Shown: positions 30,487-39,603 of the stretch, piece after piece | How the letters are laid out: every line of letters begins with the position of its first letter | Numbering within the stretch: position 1 is the first letter of the stretch | Source: Gemmatimonadaceae bacterium | GTDB taxonomy: Bacteria; Gemmatimonadota; Gemmatimonadetes; Gemmatimonadales; Gemmatimonadaceae | Assembly: GCA_013360595.1 (NCBI GenBank) | Contig: JABWBJ010000002.1 | Location: 1-39,603, forward strand | Length of the DNA stretch: 39,603 bases | Reading direction: 5' to 3' | Notes under the pieces: generated by a model | What the model was told of the DNA's origin: nothing | What the model saw: the letters and a program-made list of their open reading frames with translations, nothing else | Database searches by the model: none | Position numbers and translations under genes: made by a program

Positions 30487-31057
30487 CTCGGCGCGTCGCG
30501 GCGAGTCGTTTCCATGTCGCGATCGCCATGGCGGGGGGGGCGCTCCTCGCGCCCTTCGGTGCCAGCGGCCGCCGAGTCCAACGGCATGAGCTCGGCCGGG
30601 CGCCGGGTCGCCGGAAGATGGCGATCACCGCTTCACAGGACTTTCCACCACGGAGCGGCGAGACCATCCGGCGCCAGCCACTCGAGCGTGCTTCCGCCGT
30701 GCAGCAGCAGTCCCGACGTCGCGGTCTCGTTGGCGTGGATGATAATCATTCACGCCGTGAATAGAAGGACGTCGCCTTGGCGTGTCGGCCCGGGTCCTGC
30801 GCTGGTGAGGCAACGATCCGACGATCGTCCGGGATACTCCGACCAGCAGGCAGTGCTGCGCCGACTGTGCTGGTCCGTGCTCGCCGTCAGCTTGCCAACC
30901 AACCGACGCCGTGGATGGGCGCCTCAGAGCATGCGGCGCAGTACGCCACCCACCTCTGGTACGCCGTCCTCCCGCTGATGCTGCTCCGCCGGCCGGGCGC
31001 CTCGGGTGCGCCCCGAGACCGGATGGGGCGGTCGCCGACCCGACGTCCTGTCTTGCG
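30487..31057. other. Gap of 570 bp with a near-perfect 25-bp palindrome
   Basis: No convincing gene is seen between the SNase and PIG-L genes. At 30732-30756 there is an inverted repeat with 12-bp arms (GGCGTGGATGAT and ATCATTCACGCC, one mismatch) around one A. Its centre, GATAATCATT, resembles a Fur half-site. On the minus strand a 38-codon frame from 30749 to 30633 reads MIIIHANETATSGLLLHGGS and ends PWWKVL; it has protein-like composition but no ribosome binding site, so it may be a gene remnant. Confidence 0.45.
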
Positions 31058-33745
31058 CTAGCGCCCGGGAGACTGGCGCCCGGGGCCTGCCACCGGCTCC
31101 AGCCCCGCGCTCATCAGGTTGACGAACAGCCGCGCCGCGCCGGGCACGGCGGCCGGCAGCTGTTGCACCAGGGCAAGGGTCGTGAAGATGTACGTCCCCC
31201 TTCCCAGCGGGGCGACCAGCAGGGCGCCTGTCGACTCCGGCTGCTCCGGGTCGTTCATTCCGAGCGGCGCCGCATAACGCGAGTCGATCGCCCTCGGCAT
31301 GTCACTCGCCCGCTCCGACGCCCAGCCGCCCCAGTCGGCCTCGACGATCCGGTTCGGCCACGCCAGCAGGCGCGACTGCGGCAGGAGCACCCGCACCGGG
31401 GCATTCTCCATCGTCACGCGGTCCGTGGCGCCGTCCGGCGACGGGCCGAGGGGATACGGAAAGACACCGTACCCGTACGTCGCCGCTGTGCCGCCCAGCA
31501 CCAGCAGCGTGCCGCCGCGACGCGCAAAGTCGAGCAGCCGGCCATTCGACGCCACGAGCTCCGGATGCGCCTCGTACGCGCGCGGCCCCACCACCACCGT
31601 CGTGTACCGCGAGAGGTCGGCATTCAACAGTTCGTCGTACCCGAGCACGGCCAGCCGCACGCCGAGCTGGCGCAGGTAGGGCGTGATGAGGTCGCCGACG
31701 CCTTGCAGGTACGCCACGTTCAACCGGCTCGGGACCGTGATCTCCACGCCCTGCAACCAGAGCCCCGCGCCGCGGCTCATCGTGATCGGACGGAGATGCG
31801 GGTACCGGACCGTGCGCAACCCGCGATCGTACTCGGCGCTGTCGGCGTCACGAGCATACAGCCCGAACGGAACGCGGCCGGGTGCCAGCGTACCGCGGAG
31901 GCGCAGCAGCAGCTCGGTGCCCTGGCGCGGCGCCAGCGTGATGGTCCTGGGCAGCGAGTCCACCCGCAGGCCCGCCGGCGCCACGAGGTGCAGCGAGAGC
32001 GTGCGTGCGCTGTCGGTGTGCGATTCCACCGAAAACCGCAATAGCCGGTCCACCGGCCTGCCGGCCGGGATCCATTCGAGGCTGTGGTCGAAGCCAAGGG
32101 TGAACGCGGGCACGCCACTCACCACGCGATCCTGGACGCCGGATGCCGCGTCCGCCGAACGGTGAAGGATCGGCCCGGTGCTCATCGTGATCAGCTGTCC
32201 ATCGATACGCACCGTCACGGTCACGTCGCTGGGGCGACGGATGGCCTCGGGGATGGCGACCGCGGGGATGGTGATCACGCCGCGCGCCGCGGCGGGGCGA
32301 GCGAGTCCGTCGAGCGCCGACGCGAACGGTTCGTAGAGATCCAGCACGCGCGGGCCGAGCCACCAGGGCACCGCGCTCCCCTGGACCCGCACCGGCAACG
32401 CCCATCGCGCGGCGCTGTCGGGCGGAATCACCACGGGCTGCACCCGCCGGTCCCAAACGCCGGAGATCGCGAGCGTGACGAACTGGACCGGCCCGCGGCC
32501 GTGGTTCGACACGGTGAGCGTCGCGGGCACGGAATCGCCGTACGCGACCTGCTCGCGATCGGCATACAATGTGACGTGAACGCCGGAAGCGATGAAGGCG
32601 GCCTCGGCGGCTCGTCGTGCAACGAGGTCAATGGCGGCATCGGCGTCGAGTCGATCAGGACGGCTGCATGACGCGGCGAACGAGACGATCAGTGACGCAT
32701 CCTGCGCGGGGTGCAGGCAGCGCGGCGTTCGCCCGCGCACCCACGCGGCGAGCCGGGCCGCCCGCGCGAGGTAGCTCACCACACCGTCCGGGTTCCGAAG
32801 GTCCACGCGGTGGCGCGCCGTGTCGGCGAGGGCCACGATCGCCGCGAGGACGCGCCTGACGGTGTCGGCCGAACCGGCGCCCAGTCGCGCAAAGGTCGTG
32901 TCGATCCCATCGAACAGCGACGGTTCTGCGAACGCGGTCGTGGTGTCGCTCGCCCGCGTGGCGATGCGTGCAAGGGTCAGTTCGCCGCTGAGGCCCCGGC
33001 TGCCGCGGAGCAACGAATCCGGATACCCCTGGGTCCGGTGCACGGCCCGGGCCTCCACGGCCAGCGCAAGCCAGGTACGCCCGCTGACCGGGTCGAAGCC
33101 GCTCACGTCGATGTGGGTGCCAGTGCCGGGGCCGAAGAGCGACAGGGGATTCCAGGGGAATCCGTGCCTGGCGACCGGGAATCTCGCGGTGTCGCCGCCG
33201 ACCTCGAACGCTTCGCGGGCCAGGAGCGCCGAGGCTTCGTGGTGGCCGTCCCCGTCGGAGGACGTGCCCGTGTACCGTGCGATGACCACCTGCGGGCGGA
33301 AGGCGCGGATGATCGTGACCATGTCGCCCAGTACTGCCTCACGCGGCCAGTGCTGGAACGTCTCGTCCGCGTTCCTCGAGTACCCGAAGTCGTAGGCGCG
33401 AGTGAAGAACTGCCGGGCCCCGTCCAGTCGGCGCGCCTCGAGCACCTCGGCGGTACGCACGGCGCCGAGCCCGTCGCCGACCTCGTAGCCGGCGAGATTG
33501 AGCCCGTTCTCGCCACGGGTGAGGGAGAGGTACCCGGTCTCGACGCCGCGGGCCCGGGAGAGCCAGGTGGTGAGCCGATGGTCCTCGTCGTCGGGGTGGG
33601 CGCCGATGATCAGGACGCGCGCGGTCACGGTGAGTTCGCGAAGGCGCTGGTCGAGCGTAACGGCGTCCGGTTCCTGCGCGGCGAGGGCCACGACAGGGAC
33701 CGCGAGCGACAGGACCGCGGTGCGGAGCGCAACCGCACGGGGCAT
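31058..33745 (-). CDS. Secreted PIG-L/LmbE-like deacetylase with long C-terminal region
   Basis: The 895-residue product has a signal peptide ([19 protein letters not shown]) and a PIG-L domain with the zinc motif AHPDDE (49-54), a second His pair in DGDGHHEAS (168-169) and [11 protein letters not shown]. Enzymes of this family remove N-acetyl groups from sugars or similar compounds. From about residue 380 a region of beta-sandwich character follows ([35 protein letters not shown]), and the last 200 residues include a Rossmann-like segment ([26 protein letters not shown]) of a glutamine-amidotransferase-like type. This three-part layout is frequent in Gemmatimonadota-like and Bacteroidota genomes. 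ATG 33745 starts directly at the signal peptide. Confidence 0.9.
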   Translation of the reverse strand: MPRAVALRTAVLSLAVPVVALAAQEPDAVTLDQRLRELTVTARVLIIGAHPDDEDHRLTTWLSRARGVETGYLSLTRGENGLNLAGYEVGDGLGAVRTAEVLEARRLDGARQFFTRAYDFGYSRNADETFQHWPREAVLGDMVTIIRAFRPQVVIARYTGTSSDGDGHHEASALLAREAFEVGGDTARFPVARHGFPWNPLSLFGPGTGTHIDVSGFDPVSGRTWLALAVEARAVHRTQGYPDSLLRGSRGLSGELTLARIATRASDTTTAFAEPSLFDGIDTTFARLGAGSADTVRRVLAAIVALADTARHRVDLRNPDGVVSYLARAARLAAWVRGRTPRCLHPAQDASLIVSFAASCSRPDRLDADAAIDLVARRAAEAAFIASGVHVTLYADREQVAYGDSVPATLTVSNHGRGPVQFVTLAISGVWDRRVQPVVIPPDSAARWALPVRVQGSAVPWWLGPRVLDLYEPFASALDGLARPAAARGVITIPAVAIPEAIRRPSDVTVTVRIDGQLITMSTGPILHRSADAASGVQDRVVSGVPAFTLGFDHSLEWIPAGRPVDRLLRFSVESHTDSARTLSLHLVAPAGLRVDSLPRTITLAPRQGTELLLRLRGTLAPGRVPFGLYARDADSAEYDRGLRTVRYPHLRPITMSRGAGLWLQGVEITVPSRLNVAYLQGVGDLITPYLRQLGVRLAVLGYDELLNADLSRYTTVVVGPRAYEAHPELVASNGRLLDFARRGGTLLVLGGTAATYGYGVFPYPLGPSPDGATDRVTMENAPVRVLLPQSRLLAWPNRIVEADWGGWASERASDMPRAIDSRYAAPLGMNDPEQPESTGALLVAPLGRGTYIFTTLALVQQLPAAVPGAARLFVNLMSAGLEPVAGPGRQSPGR

Positions 33746-33978
33746 TACGGTGAGCCCTCGAGGGGCATGCGTTCTCCGGGGCGGATGGCGAATCCGGCGA
33801 TCGATGCTGCCGTTCGCCTCGTGGCTAACCTACTAACCTAATCGGAATGCCGACGGGCTCGCTCGTGACCCTCCGTGGCACGCCGTGGCAGCGGTGCCAT
33901 CGTGTCCAGAAACGGTGGCGCCGTCGAGGAGTACGCTGCCGCGGGGAAGGTGGCCTGGAGGCTGTCGGGCACCCCGGG

Positions 33979-34398
33979 CTACGTCTTCGCGCCCAGCGTA
34001 TTCGATCGCTCGCCCACCCCGGTGCCGGGTATCGGCCGGCGCCAGAGGGCGCGGGCCGCGAGAATCGCCGCGAAGGCGCCGACGGTCCCCACCGCGAACA
34101 GCGTCCACACGAAGAAGAACCCGCCGCCGGACTGGACGATCGCCGGATATCGCGATCCCGTCATGTGCAGCACCGGCATCGCCGCCCCGAAGATCCCGCC
34201 GAGGAACATGATGACGTACCCCGCCGGCCTCCCGGCCAGGAGCAGCGTCCCGGTGAGCCAGACCAGGAAGATGGCGACCCCGCCGATGTTGTCCGCGCCG
34301 GGCGGCGAGATGCCACGCCGGATGTCGTCCGACACGTGGACGGTCATCAGCAGGATGGCGAGCAGGGACGCGACGGTCAGCTGGCGGTCGTGTGTCAT
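33979..34398 (-). CDS. Small integral membrane protein
   Basis: The 139-residue product has about four hydrophobic segments: LTVASLLAILLMTVHV, GGVAIFLVWLTGTLLLAG, YVIMFLGGIFGAAMPVLHM, and FFFVWTLFAVGTVGAFAAIL. Conserved-looking polar residues include HVSDDIRRG between the first two segments and VLHMTGSRY after the third. No family is recognised. It is 77 bp downstream of the DinB gene on the same strand and may be co-transcribed. Confidence 0.72.
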   Translation of the reverse strand: MTHDRQLTVASLLAILLMTVHVSDDIRRGISPPGADNIGGVAIFLVWLTGTLLLAGRPAGYVIMFLGGIFGAAMPVLHMTGSRYPAIVQSGGGFFFVWTLFAVGTVGAFAAILAARALWRRPIPGTGVGERSNTLGAKT

Positions 34399-34475
34399 GG
34401 CCGGTGCGGGTTAGACCTTGTATGGCTAACCCATACGACGATCGCCGGCCGGAGTTTCGCCCGTCCGCTTCGCGC

Positions 34476-34997
34476 CTAGAAGAACGTGAACGCGGGCGGC
34501 GCCATGCCGTGCTTGCGGAAGTTCGCCACCACCTGTCCGGCCGTCCACACCGTGTGCATGTGGATCTCGTCCCAGACCTGCCACCGGGGCATCTGCTGCC
34601 CGAACAGGTTCACGCTTTCGGCGCGCGCGGCGTCCGTCTGCGTGCGGAGCAGGCCGACGGCGTAGTCGTAGGCGGCGCTCACGAAGGCCCGCAGGCCGGC
34701 GCGGGTGTTGAACGCGGTCGCGGTATCCGGCAGGGTGAGCGCCGGGCCGTTCATGATGGAGCGCGCGATCCCGGCCGCCGAGCCCGCGGCATGGTGGATC
34801 TGGTTGGCGAAGTCGCGCTGCGTTGGCGTCGCACGATCGCGGTACAGCCGCTCGGGCATGGAGTCCACCATCTGCAGGAGCACCTTGCGCTGATGCTCCA
34901 GCATCCTGAGCTGGACTTCACGAGGCGTGCCGTTGGACTGTGCACCGGCCGTGATGGCCATTGGGAGCGCAGCCAGGATGATGAGTGGCTTCAGCAT
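34476..34997 (-). CDS. DinB-like four-helix protein with signal peptide
   Basis: The 173-residue product starts MLKPLIILAALPMAITAGAQ, a signal peptide, which is why ATG 34997 is chosen over the upstream start at 35036. The mature part is a helical bundle of the DinB/YfiT superfamily: MLEHQRKVLLQMVDSMPERL, FANQIHHAAGSAAGIARSIM, and WDEIHMHTVWTAGQVVANFRKHG. His residues in IHH and MHTVW fit the metal-binding triad of the family. The function is unknown, though some relatives are thiol transferases or metal-dependent hydrolases. Secreted DinB-like proteins are common in this bacterial group. Confidence 0.85.
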   Translation of the reverse strand: MLKPLIILAALPMAITAGAQSNGTPREVQLRMLEHQRKVLLQMVDSMPERLYRDRATPTQRDFANQIHHAAGSAAGIARSIMNGPALTLPDTATAFNTRAGLRAFVSAAYDYAVGLLRTQTDAARAESVNLFGQQMPRWQVWDEIHMHTVWTAGQVVANFRKHGMAPPAFTFF

Positions 34998-35365
34998 GGG
35001 ATTGGGATGGAAGCGTGTTGGGTTCTGCCGCACCACGTGGCGCGGCTCGCGTCATGGCGTCCAGCTCACGCGGGAATGGCGAAGGTCATCGAACCACGGG
35101 AAGTCGCCAGGGCGCCTACGCTTTTCCCTCGAGCCGCTCGGCGTCGGCGATGTCCTGCGACCGTCACGTGGCGCGCCTGGCCCGAATCAGGTCATCGCGG
35201 GAATGGGCTGGAAACTACACTGCGACGGACGATACGGCAGACGGGATGCAGGAGGCGGTCAGGACGGGTCGGGAAGACAGAACGCTGGGAGCCCCCGGCC
35301 CGCCTGCGCTGGCCGCGAGCACGGCACGCCCCTATTCTCCGCCAGGCACCCTGCTCCCACCACGC
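34998..35365. other. Gap between divergent DinB and DUF885 genes
   Basis: Control region for two divergent genes. I find no strong promoter boxes, hairpin or repeat. The frame of the downstream gene is open through this stretch but the coding start is placed at the signal peptide (35366). Confidence 0.4.
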
Positions 35366-37189
35366 ATGCCTTCCCGTCGTGAAGTCGTCGCGGCCCTCGC
35401 GTCCACGGCCGTCCTGCCGCTTCTTTCCGCCTGCATGAAGGCCGGCGAATCCGCCGCTGGCGCCAACGAGGGCGCCGCCCTCGCCCTGCTCGACGAGTGC
35501 GCCGACCACCTGCTGGCGCTCTTCCCCGAGACCGCCACGTCCCTGGGGCTCGACACGGGAGACCGCGCCCCGCTCCGGTCGCAGCTCACCGATCGCTCCG
35601 AAGCCGGGAAACGGCGCATCGCGGAGCAGGTTCGCGCCGACCTCGAGCGGGTCACCGCGTTCGACGCCACCGGCCTGTCGGACCGGACGCGAACGAGCCT
35701 CGCGGTGGTGAAGAGCGCGTACACGACCGCGCTCGAAGGCTTCGCGCTGCCGTACGGCGACATCACCGTCGGGAGCTGGCGGAACACGCCGTATGTCGTC
35801 ATCCAGAACGTGGGCGCGTACCTCGACATTCCGCGCTTCCTGGACAGCGACCACCGCATCGAGAACGCCGCCGACGCCGAGGCCTACCTCGCGAGGCTCC
35901 AGTCGTACGCGCGGCAGCTCGACGGTGAACTCGGCCGCATCCAGGCGGCGCGGGAGACGGGACTGGTGCCTCCCTCGTTCCTCCTCGACAAGGCGACCGC
36001 GCAGCTGGCGCTCTCGATCCAGGGCGCGCGCCAGGGCGGATCACTGGTGGAGTCAATCGATCGGAGGACGAAGGCCATTCCCGGGGACTGGGCGTCGAGG
36101 GCTCGTGCGATTGCGGCGCAGGAGATCGCCCCGGCGCTCGAGCGCCAGCTGGCCGACCTGCAGGCCCAGCGCCGCGTCGCGACCGGCGACCCCGGCATCG
36201 CGGCGCGCCCGCAGGGCGAAGCGTTCTATCGGTGGGCTCTCAAGGCGTCGACGACCACGACGATGACGCCTGACGAGATCCACGAGCTCGGCCGCAGCGA
36301 GCTGCGCGACCTTCATGCGCAGATGGACGCGATCCTGAGGGAGATCGGCTACACGACGGGCTCGGTGGGCGAGCGGATGAAGGCGCTGGCCGAGGATCCG
36401 CGCTACCAGTTCGCGGACGGGGACGAGGGGCGCGCCGAGATCATGGCGTTCATCGACGAGCGCCTGACGTGGATCAGGGCGCAGATGCCGCGTGCGTTCA
36501 ACACGGTGGTGAATCCGAACATGGAAGTGCGCCGCCTCCCACCCGAGGAGGAGCCGGGCGCGCCGGGCGCCTACGGCGGGGCGGGGTCGATCGACGGGAC
36601 GATTCCGGGACGCTACTGGATCAACCTCCGCACGACGAAGCTGCACAGCAGGTACAGCCTCGCCGACCTCTCGTTTCACGAGGCGATCCCGGGGCACATC
36701 TGGGAGGGCGAATACTCGCGGTCGATGCCGAAGATCCGGACCATGCTGGCCTTCAACGCGTTCTCGGAGGGTTGGGCGCTGTACGCCGAGCAGCTCGCCG
36801 ACGAGCTGGGCGCCTACGAGACCGATCGCGTCGGCCGGCTCGGCTATCTCCAGTCCCTCGCGTTCCGCGCCTGCCGTCTGGTGGTGGACACCGGACTGCA
36901 CGCCAAGGGCTGGTCGCGCGAACAGGGCGTCCGTTTCTTCGTGGATGAGAACGGGTCCAACCCGCTCGAGGTGGCGAGCGAGGTGGACCGGTATTGCTCG
37001 TGGCCGGGCCAGGCCTGCGGCTACAAGGTGGGCCACACCGAAATCAACCGGCAGCGGCAGAGGGCACAGCAGGCGCTCGGCGCGCGTTACGATCTCAAGG
37101 CGTTCAACGACACGGTGGTGCTGGGCGGCAACGTGCCACTGGACGTGCTGGGACAGAACGTGGAGGCGTACATCCGCTCGGCGAAGTAG
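35366..37189 (+). CDS. DUF885-family lipoprotein (putative metallopeptidase)
   Basis: The 607-residue product begins MPSRREVVAALASTAVLPLLSAC, a Tat-like or Sec signal with a lipobox (LLSAC). It is DUF885 along its length: LFPETATSLGLDTGDR, RFLDSDHRIENAADAEAYL, ESIDRRT, then the characteristic HEAIPGH motif (His438-His444), EGWALYAEQLADELG, and WPGQACGYKVG near the C-terminus. HExxxGH with a downstream Glu is a zinc-binding arrangement proposed to make DUF885 proteins peptidases or carboxyl hydrolases. Cellular location is the periplasm or outer surface. ATG 35366 is the only start that keeps the signal. Confidence 0.92.
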   Translation: MPSRREVVAALASTAVLPLLSACMKAGESAAGANEGAALALLDECADHLLALFPETATSLGLDTGDRAPLRSQLTDRSEAGKRRIAEQVRADLERVTAFDATGLSDRTRTSLAVVKSAYTTALEGFALPYGDITVGSWRNTPYVVIQNVGAYLDIPRFLDSDHRIENAADAEAYLARLQSYARQLDGELGRIQAARETGLVPPSFLLDKATAQLALSIQGARQGGSLVESIDRRTKAIPGDWASRARAIAAQEIAPALERQLADLQAQRRVATGDPGIAARPQGEAFYRWALKASTTTTMTPDEIHELGRSELRDLHAQMDAILREIGYTTGSVGERMKALAEDPRYQFADGDEGRAEIMAFIDERLTWIRAQMPRAFNTVVNPNMEVRRLPPEEEPGAPGAYGGAGSIDGTIPGRYWINLRTTKLHSRYSLADLSFHEAIPGHIWEGEYSRSMPKIRTMLAFNAFSEGWALYAEQLADELGAYETDRVGRLGYLQSLAFRACRLVVDTGLHAKGWSREQGVRFFVDENGSNPLEVASEVDRYCSWPGQACGYKVGHTEINRQRQRAQQALGARYDLKAFNDTVVLGGNVPLDVLGQNVEAYIRSAK

Positions 37190-37201
37190 GCCCGCCGGCG
37201 C

Positions 37202-38473
37202 TCATGGTCTTCCCCGGACCGCCGGCAGCGGACCGGGCGGCGGCGCCAGCTGGTAGACCAGCTCCACTTCCGGCGACGCGGCCACGTAGCGCTGCCTGAC
37301 GAGCAGCCCCTGCCCCTGGCCGGTGATTCCCACCTCGAAGGCCGGGCTGCCGTTCTCCGGGTGCAACCGCCGGCGCCCGGTGAACCAGTCGTGTTCCACG
37401 ATCCCGGTCGTGATCCGGGTCAGGTGAATCACCGGCACGCCTTCGCGATGAATCCGGAAGTGGAACGCCTGCTCGTACCGGTCGGTGTTCTCCAGAAAGC
37501 GCAGGCTCCCCGCGACGGCCTCATACGTGACCGACGAGGTCACGCCCGGCTCGCCGGGGATGGTGAACATCGTCGCCGGCGGCGGCGTCCCGGCCACCTG
37601 CGTCAGGACGTACTCCGTCCAGGTCGACACGATGACGAGCGCCGATCCGACCTTGCCCTGGGCCGTGGCGGTGATCCACGTCCAGCCCGGCCTCACGCCG
37701 CGGACCCGTCCGGTCAGTCCCACAGTGGCGATGGTCGGGTCCAGGCTCTCCCACGTGATGGGCGTGTTGATGACGTGCCCGCCGTGGCCGCGCGCGAGGG
37801 CCGTGAGCTGGCCGACGTCGTTCACGGCGATGGCGAGCGTCGGCGGATCCATCTCGATCACGACCACATCCGCCAGGACGCTGATCCGGATGACCGCCGA
37901 CTTCCCCTCGATCGTGACCGTGACGGACGCCTCGCCGGCGGCCAGCGCGGTCACCGCTCCGGTGCCGGACACGGACACCACGCCGGGATCGCTGCTCGAC
38001 CACGACTGCGGCCGGCCCGGGAGCAGGACCCCGGCGGCGGACCGTGCCTCGGCGTGCAGCTGCTGCGCGCTTCCGCGCGGCATGACGAGCGTGGCCCCCT
38101 CCACGATGGCCACGTGCGCGACCGGCTCCACGGCGGGAACGACCCGCAGCACGGTCTGCGCCACACGACCCTCGCTCGTTGCGGAGATGGTCGTCAGGCC
38201 GAGGTCGATCGCCACGACGCGTCCGGACTGATCGGTCCATGCCACCTCGGGCCGGGTACTGTGCCAGCGGATCGTGCGCCCGGAGAGCGGAGCACCGGAG
38301 GCGTTCCGGGGGATGGCGGTGAGGTGCGCCATCTGTCCAACCGTCAGCTGCGCCGGGGGCGCGACCAACTCGACACTGGCCACCGGCTCGGGGGCCGGTT
38401 CAGACGGACCGCCATCGGCGCAGGCCACGACGGCGAGGCTCATGGCCACCCACAACAAGCGACGCGCACGCAT
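37202..38473 (-). CDS. Lipoprotein with bacterial Ig-like (BIG2) domains
   Basis: The 423-residue product starts MRARRLLWVAMSLAVVACAD, a lipoprotein signal peptide, after GGAGGAG. At least three BIG2-type repeats follow (about 30-280): SVELVAPPAQLTVGQMAHL with ATSEGRVAQTVLRV, SSSDPGVVSVSGTGAVTALA, and ITWESLDPTIATVGLTGRVR. The last 130 residues form another beta-rich region (VTYEAVAGSLRFLENTDRYE, HFRIHREGVPVIHLT). Such proteins are exposed on the cell surface and mediate adhesion or structural roles. It is convergent with the DUF885 gene, their stops being 12 bp apart. Confidence 0.85.
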   Translation of the reverse strand: MRARRLLWVAMSLAVVACADGGPSEPAPEPVASVELVAPPAQLTVGQMAHLTAIPRNASGAPLSGRTIRWHSTRPEVAWTDQSGRVVAIDLGLTTISATSEGRVAQTVLRVVPAVEPVAHVAIVEGATLVMPRGSAQQLHAEARSAAGVLLPGRPQSWSSSDPGVVSVSGTGAVTALAAGEASVTVTIEGKSAVIRISVLADVVVIEMDPPTLAIAVNDVGQLTALARGHGGHVINTPITWESLDPTIATVGLTGRVRGVRPGWTWITATAQGKVGSALVIVSTWTEYVLTQVAGTPPPATMFTIPGEPGVTSSVTYEAVAGSLRFLENTDRYEQAFHFRIHREGVPVIHLTRITTGIVEHDWFTGRRRLHPENGSPAFEVGITGQGQGLLVRQRYVAASPEVELVYQLAPPPGPLPAVRGRP

Positions 38474-38551
38474 ACGACTCCTCCATTCTCGATGCCGACG
38501 CCGCCCCGATGGCGGCGAAACCCGCCGGGAAAGTGCGCGACCAGCGGCTCC

Positions 38552-38627
38552 GGCGAATGGGTCGATTGACCCAAGTCGTTAGGTACGCGATGCTCGCAGG
38601 CTGGATGGGTCATCCGACCCATTCGCC
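38552..38627. promoter_or_regulatory. Paired palindromes TGGGTC-N4-GACCCA between divergent genes
   Basis: Two similar palindromes are found at 38558-38573 (TGGGTC-GATT-GACCCA) and 38605-38622 (ATGGGTC-ATCC-GACCCAT), centres 48 bp apart. In addition GGCGAATGGGTC (38552-38563) is the exact reverse complement of GACCCATTCGCC (38616-38627), so the pair can also form one large hairpin. They lie between the Ig-like lipoprotein gene and a small secreted-protein gene, where an operator for two divergent promoters would be expected. Confidence 0.75.
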
Positions 38628-38693
38628 GCCGGCCCGGCGCCGCTAGCGTGGTGGCGCGGTTGACTCATCACGCCATTTCCAGGAGGACACGCC

Positions 38694-39146
38694 ATGTCAC
38701 CCATCTTCCGCCGGCGCCCGCTGGCCACGCTGTCTGTCGCGCTCGTCGCTCTGGTGTCCGCGGCCGCCATCCGCGGCGCGGAATCGCCGGCGTCCGTACG
38801 CCTCAGCTACGGCCCGGTGCAGTCGCTCGGTCAGGGGAGCGCCCGGACGTACCTCGAGCGCGACGCCAACGGCGAACCCGAGGCCACGCCGTTGTATGAT
38901 GCCGGGCTCCCACTCGAGGAGAAAGTCGAGCGCATCGCCCGGGAGGGGGAGGCGCGACGGCCACGGAGGGCAAGTGCCGGCGCCGCCGGAGGATCGTCGG
39001 CGGCGGCGGAGTCGCGGGGGGCGTGGCACACCGGTTGCCATGCTCCGGGTCAGGCTGGACCTTCACCATCGGCGCGATCAGCGCCGCATCACCCCCACAC
39101 GGGAGGAGCACGAAGATGTTCAAGTCGCAGAAGGGCTTCACGCTGA
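38694..39146 (+). CDS. Small secreted protein, C-terminal part possibly degenerate
   Basis: The 150-residue product starts after a strong AGGAGG site with MSPIFRRRPLATLSVALVAL and a signal peptide ending near AAIRGAES. Residues 35-75 (VRLSYGPVQSLGQGSARTYL, ANGEPEATPLYDAGLP) resemble the first part of a group of periplasmic proteins with a G-x-ARTY motif. From about residue 85 on it becomes Arg/Ser/Ala-rich and looks like translation of a frame that is not selected. The end overlaps the pilin gene by 31 bp in a different frame. A frameshift or truncation near 38945 is therefore likely. Confidence 0.55.
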   Translation: MSPIFRRRPLATLSVALVALVSAAAIRGAESPASVRLSYGPVQSLGQGSARTYLERDANGEPEATPLYDAGLPLEEKVERIAREGEARRPRRASAGAAGGSSAAAESRGAWHTGCHAPGQAGPSPSARSAPHHPHTGGARRCSSRRRASR

Positions 39147-39559
39147 TCGAGCTGATGATCGTGGTCGTCATCATCGGTATCCTCGCGGCCATCGCGATCC
39201 CGAACTTCATCGCGATGCAGAACCGCGCGAAGGAAGGCTCGACGAAGGCGAACATGCACACGTTCCAGCTGTCGGCCGAGGACTACGGCGTGCAGAACGA
39301 CGGCGCCTACGCGGCGACGGCGGCCGAGGTCGCGGCGCTCCTGCCGTCGGCCGGCGCGAACTTCAAGAACCCGTTCGACCGCACGGTCGGCACCGGCAAC
39401 GCGTGGGTGGACCAGGCGACGTTCGCGGCCGCCGCGACGACGACGGGCTCGACGAAGCAGGGCATCACGGCGTACGCCGACTCGGTGAACATGAAGTACG
39501 CGGTCGCGGGTCGCGGCGTCGCCGGCGACCTGACGCTCGTCCTCACCAGCGGCCAGTAA
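39116..39559 (+). CDS. Type IV pilin-like protein with class III signal peptide
   Basis: The 147-residue product starts MFKSQKG|FTLIELMIVVVI; the prepilin peptidase cleaves after Gly7 and Phe8 is methylated, with the required Glu at position 5 of the mature protein. The N-terminal hydrophobic helix (FTLIELMIVVVIIGILAAIA) is typical of pilins and major pseudopilins. The globular part is short and Ala/Thr-rich (VDQATFAAAATTTG, QGITAYADSVNMKY). No Cys pair is present. ATG 39116 follows GGGAGGAG. It may be the major pilin for twitching or DNA uptake or a pseudopilin; neighbouring assembly genes are not in the window. Confidence 0.92.
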   Translation: MFKSQKGFTLIELMIVVVIIGILAAIAIPNFIAMQNRAKEGSTKANMHTFQLSAEDYGVQNDGAYAATAAEVAALLPSAGANFKNPFDRTVGTGNAWVDQATFAAAATTTGSTKQGITAYADSVNMKYAVAGRGVAGDLTLVLTSGQ

Positions 39560-39583
39560 CCGTCCTTCGGCATCCTCCGGCGG

Positions 39584-39603
39584 GGCGCGACGCGAGTCGC
39601 GCC
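39584..39603 (+). terminator. Hairpin after the pilin gene, probable terminator
   Basis: A perfect 8-bp stem GGCGCGAC / GTCGCGCC with a GCGA tetraloop lies 25 bp after the pilin stop. A following T-tract cannot be checked because the window ends at the last base of the stem. Confidence 0.65.

Noticed and set aside
30514-30978. Open frame of about 154 codons in the SNase-PIG-L gap
   Set aside because: Arg/Ser-rich composition without domains and no ribosome binding site.

Overview
The window is GC-rich and looks like a chromosomal segment from a Gemmatimonadota-type bacterium. That assignment is an inference from gene content: secreted tandem amidohydrolases, a PIG-L deacetylase with a long C-terminal extension, a DUF885 lipoprotein, a 6-bladed beta-propeller lipoprotein and a type IV pilin. 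No rRNA, tRNA or CRISPR array was seen.

Layout. 1-4465: the end of an RND efflux adaptor, its RND pump, and a rifamycin ADP-ribosyltransferase (arr) bracketed by a direct repeat. 4788-19044: a cluster of integron attC sites with gene cassettes, all reading on the + strand, with no recognisable integrase in view (a CALIN-like array). 19045-21742: an orphan HigA antitoxin next to a HigB remnant, and three uncharacterised genes. 21743-30486: core-type genes, namely two amidohydrolases, a beta-propeller lipoprotein, an NmrA-like oxidoreductase, a divergent SRPBCC/WYL-regulator pair and a secreted SNase-like protein. 31058-39603: PIG-L protein, small membrane protein, DinB protein, DUF885 lipoprotein, Ig-like lipoprotein and pilin.

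The integron assignment has an internal check. In a true cassette the R'' box of its attC must be the reverse complement of the core site at the start of the same cassette. This holds for every complete cassette, including two with unusual sequences: GTTAGAC at 4788 with GTCTAAC at 9770, and GTTATGC at 18190 with GCATAAC at 18949. The cassettes are: (A) a 5.07-kb four-gene operon of DNA adenine methylase, metallophosphoesterase, P-loop ATPase and an unknown protein; (B) a DUF4258/DUF2283 pair whose attC is split by an IS110/IS1111-family element; (C) a subtilisin-like lipoprotein and a second lipoprotein; (D) a 1026-residue beta-propeller amidohydrolase; (E) a HigBA-type toxin-antitoxin pair with its own sigma-70 promoter; (F) a truncated end carrying the orphan HigA.

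The most interesting points are cassette A, a candidate new defence system packaged as one very large mobile cassette, and the IS element. Removing the IS restores a well-formed attC, and its non-coding end contains an 11-nt match to the target next to the junction, as expected of a guide (seekRNA/bridge RNA) that directs insertion into attC.
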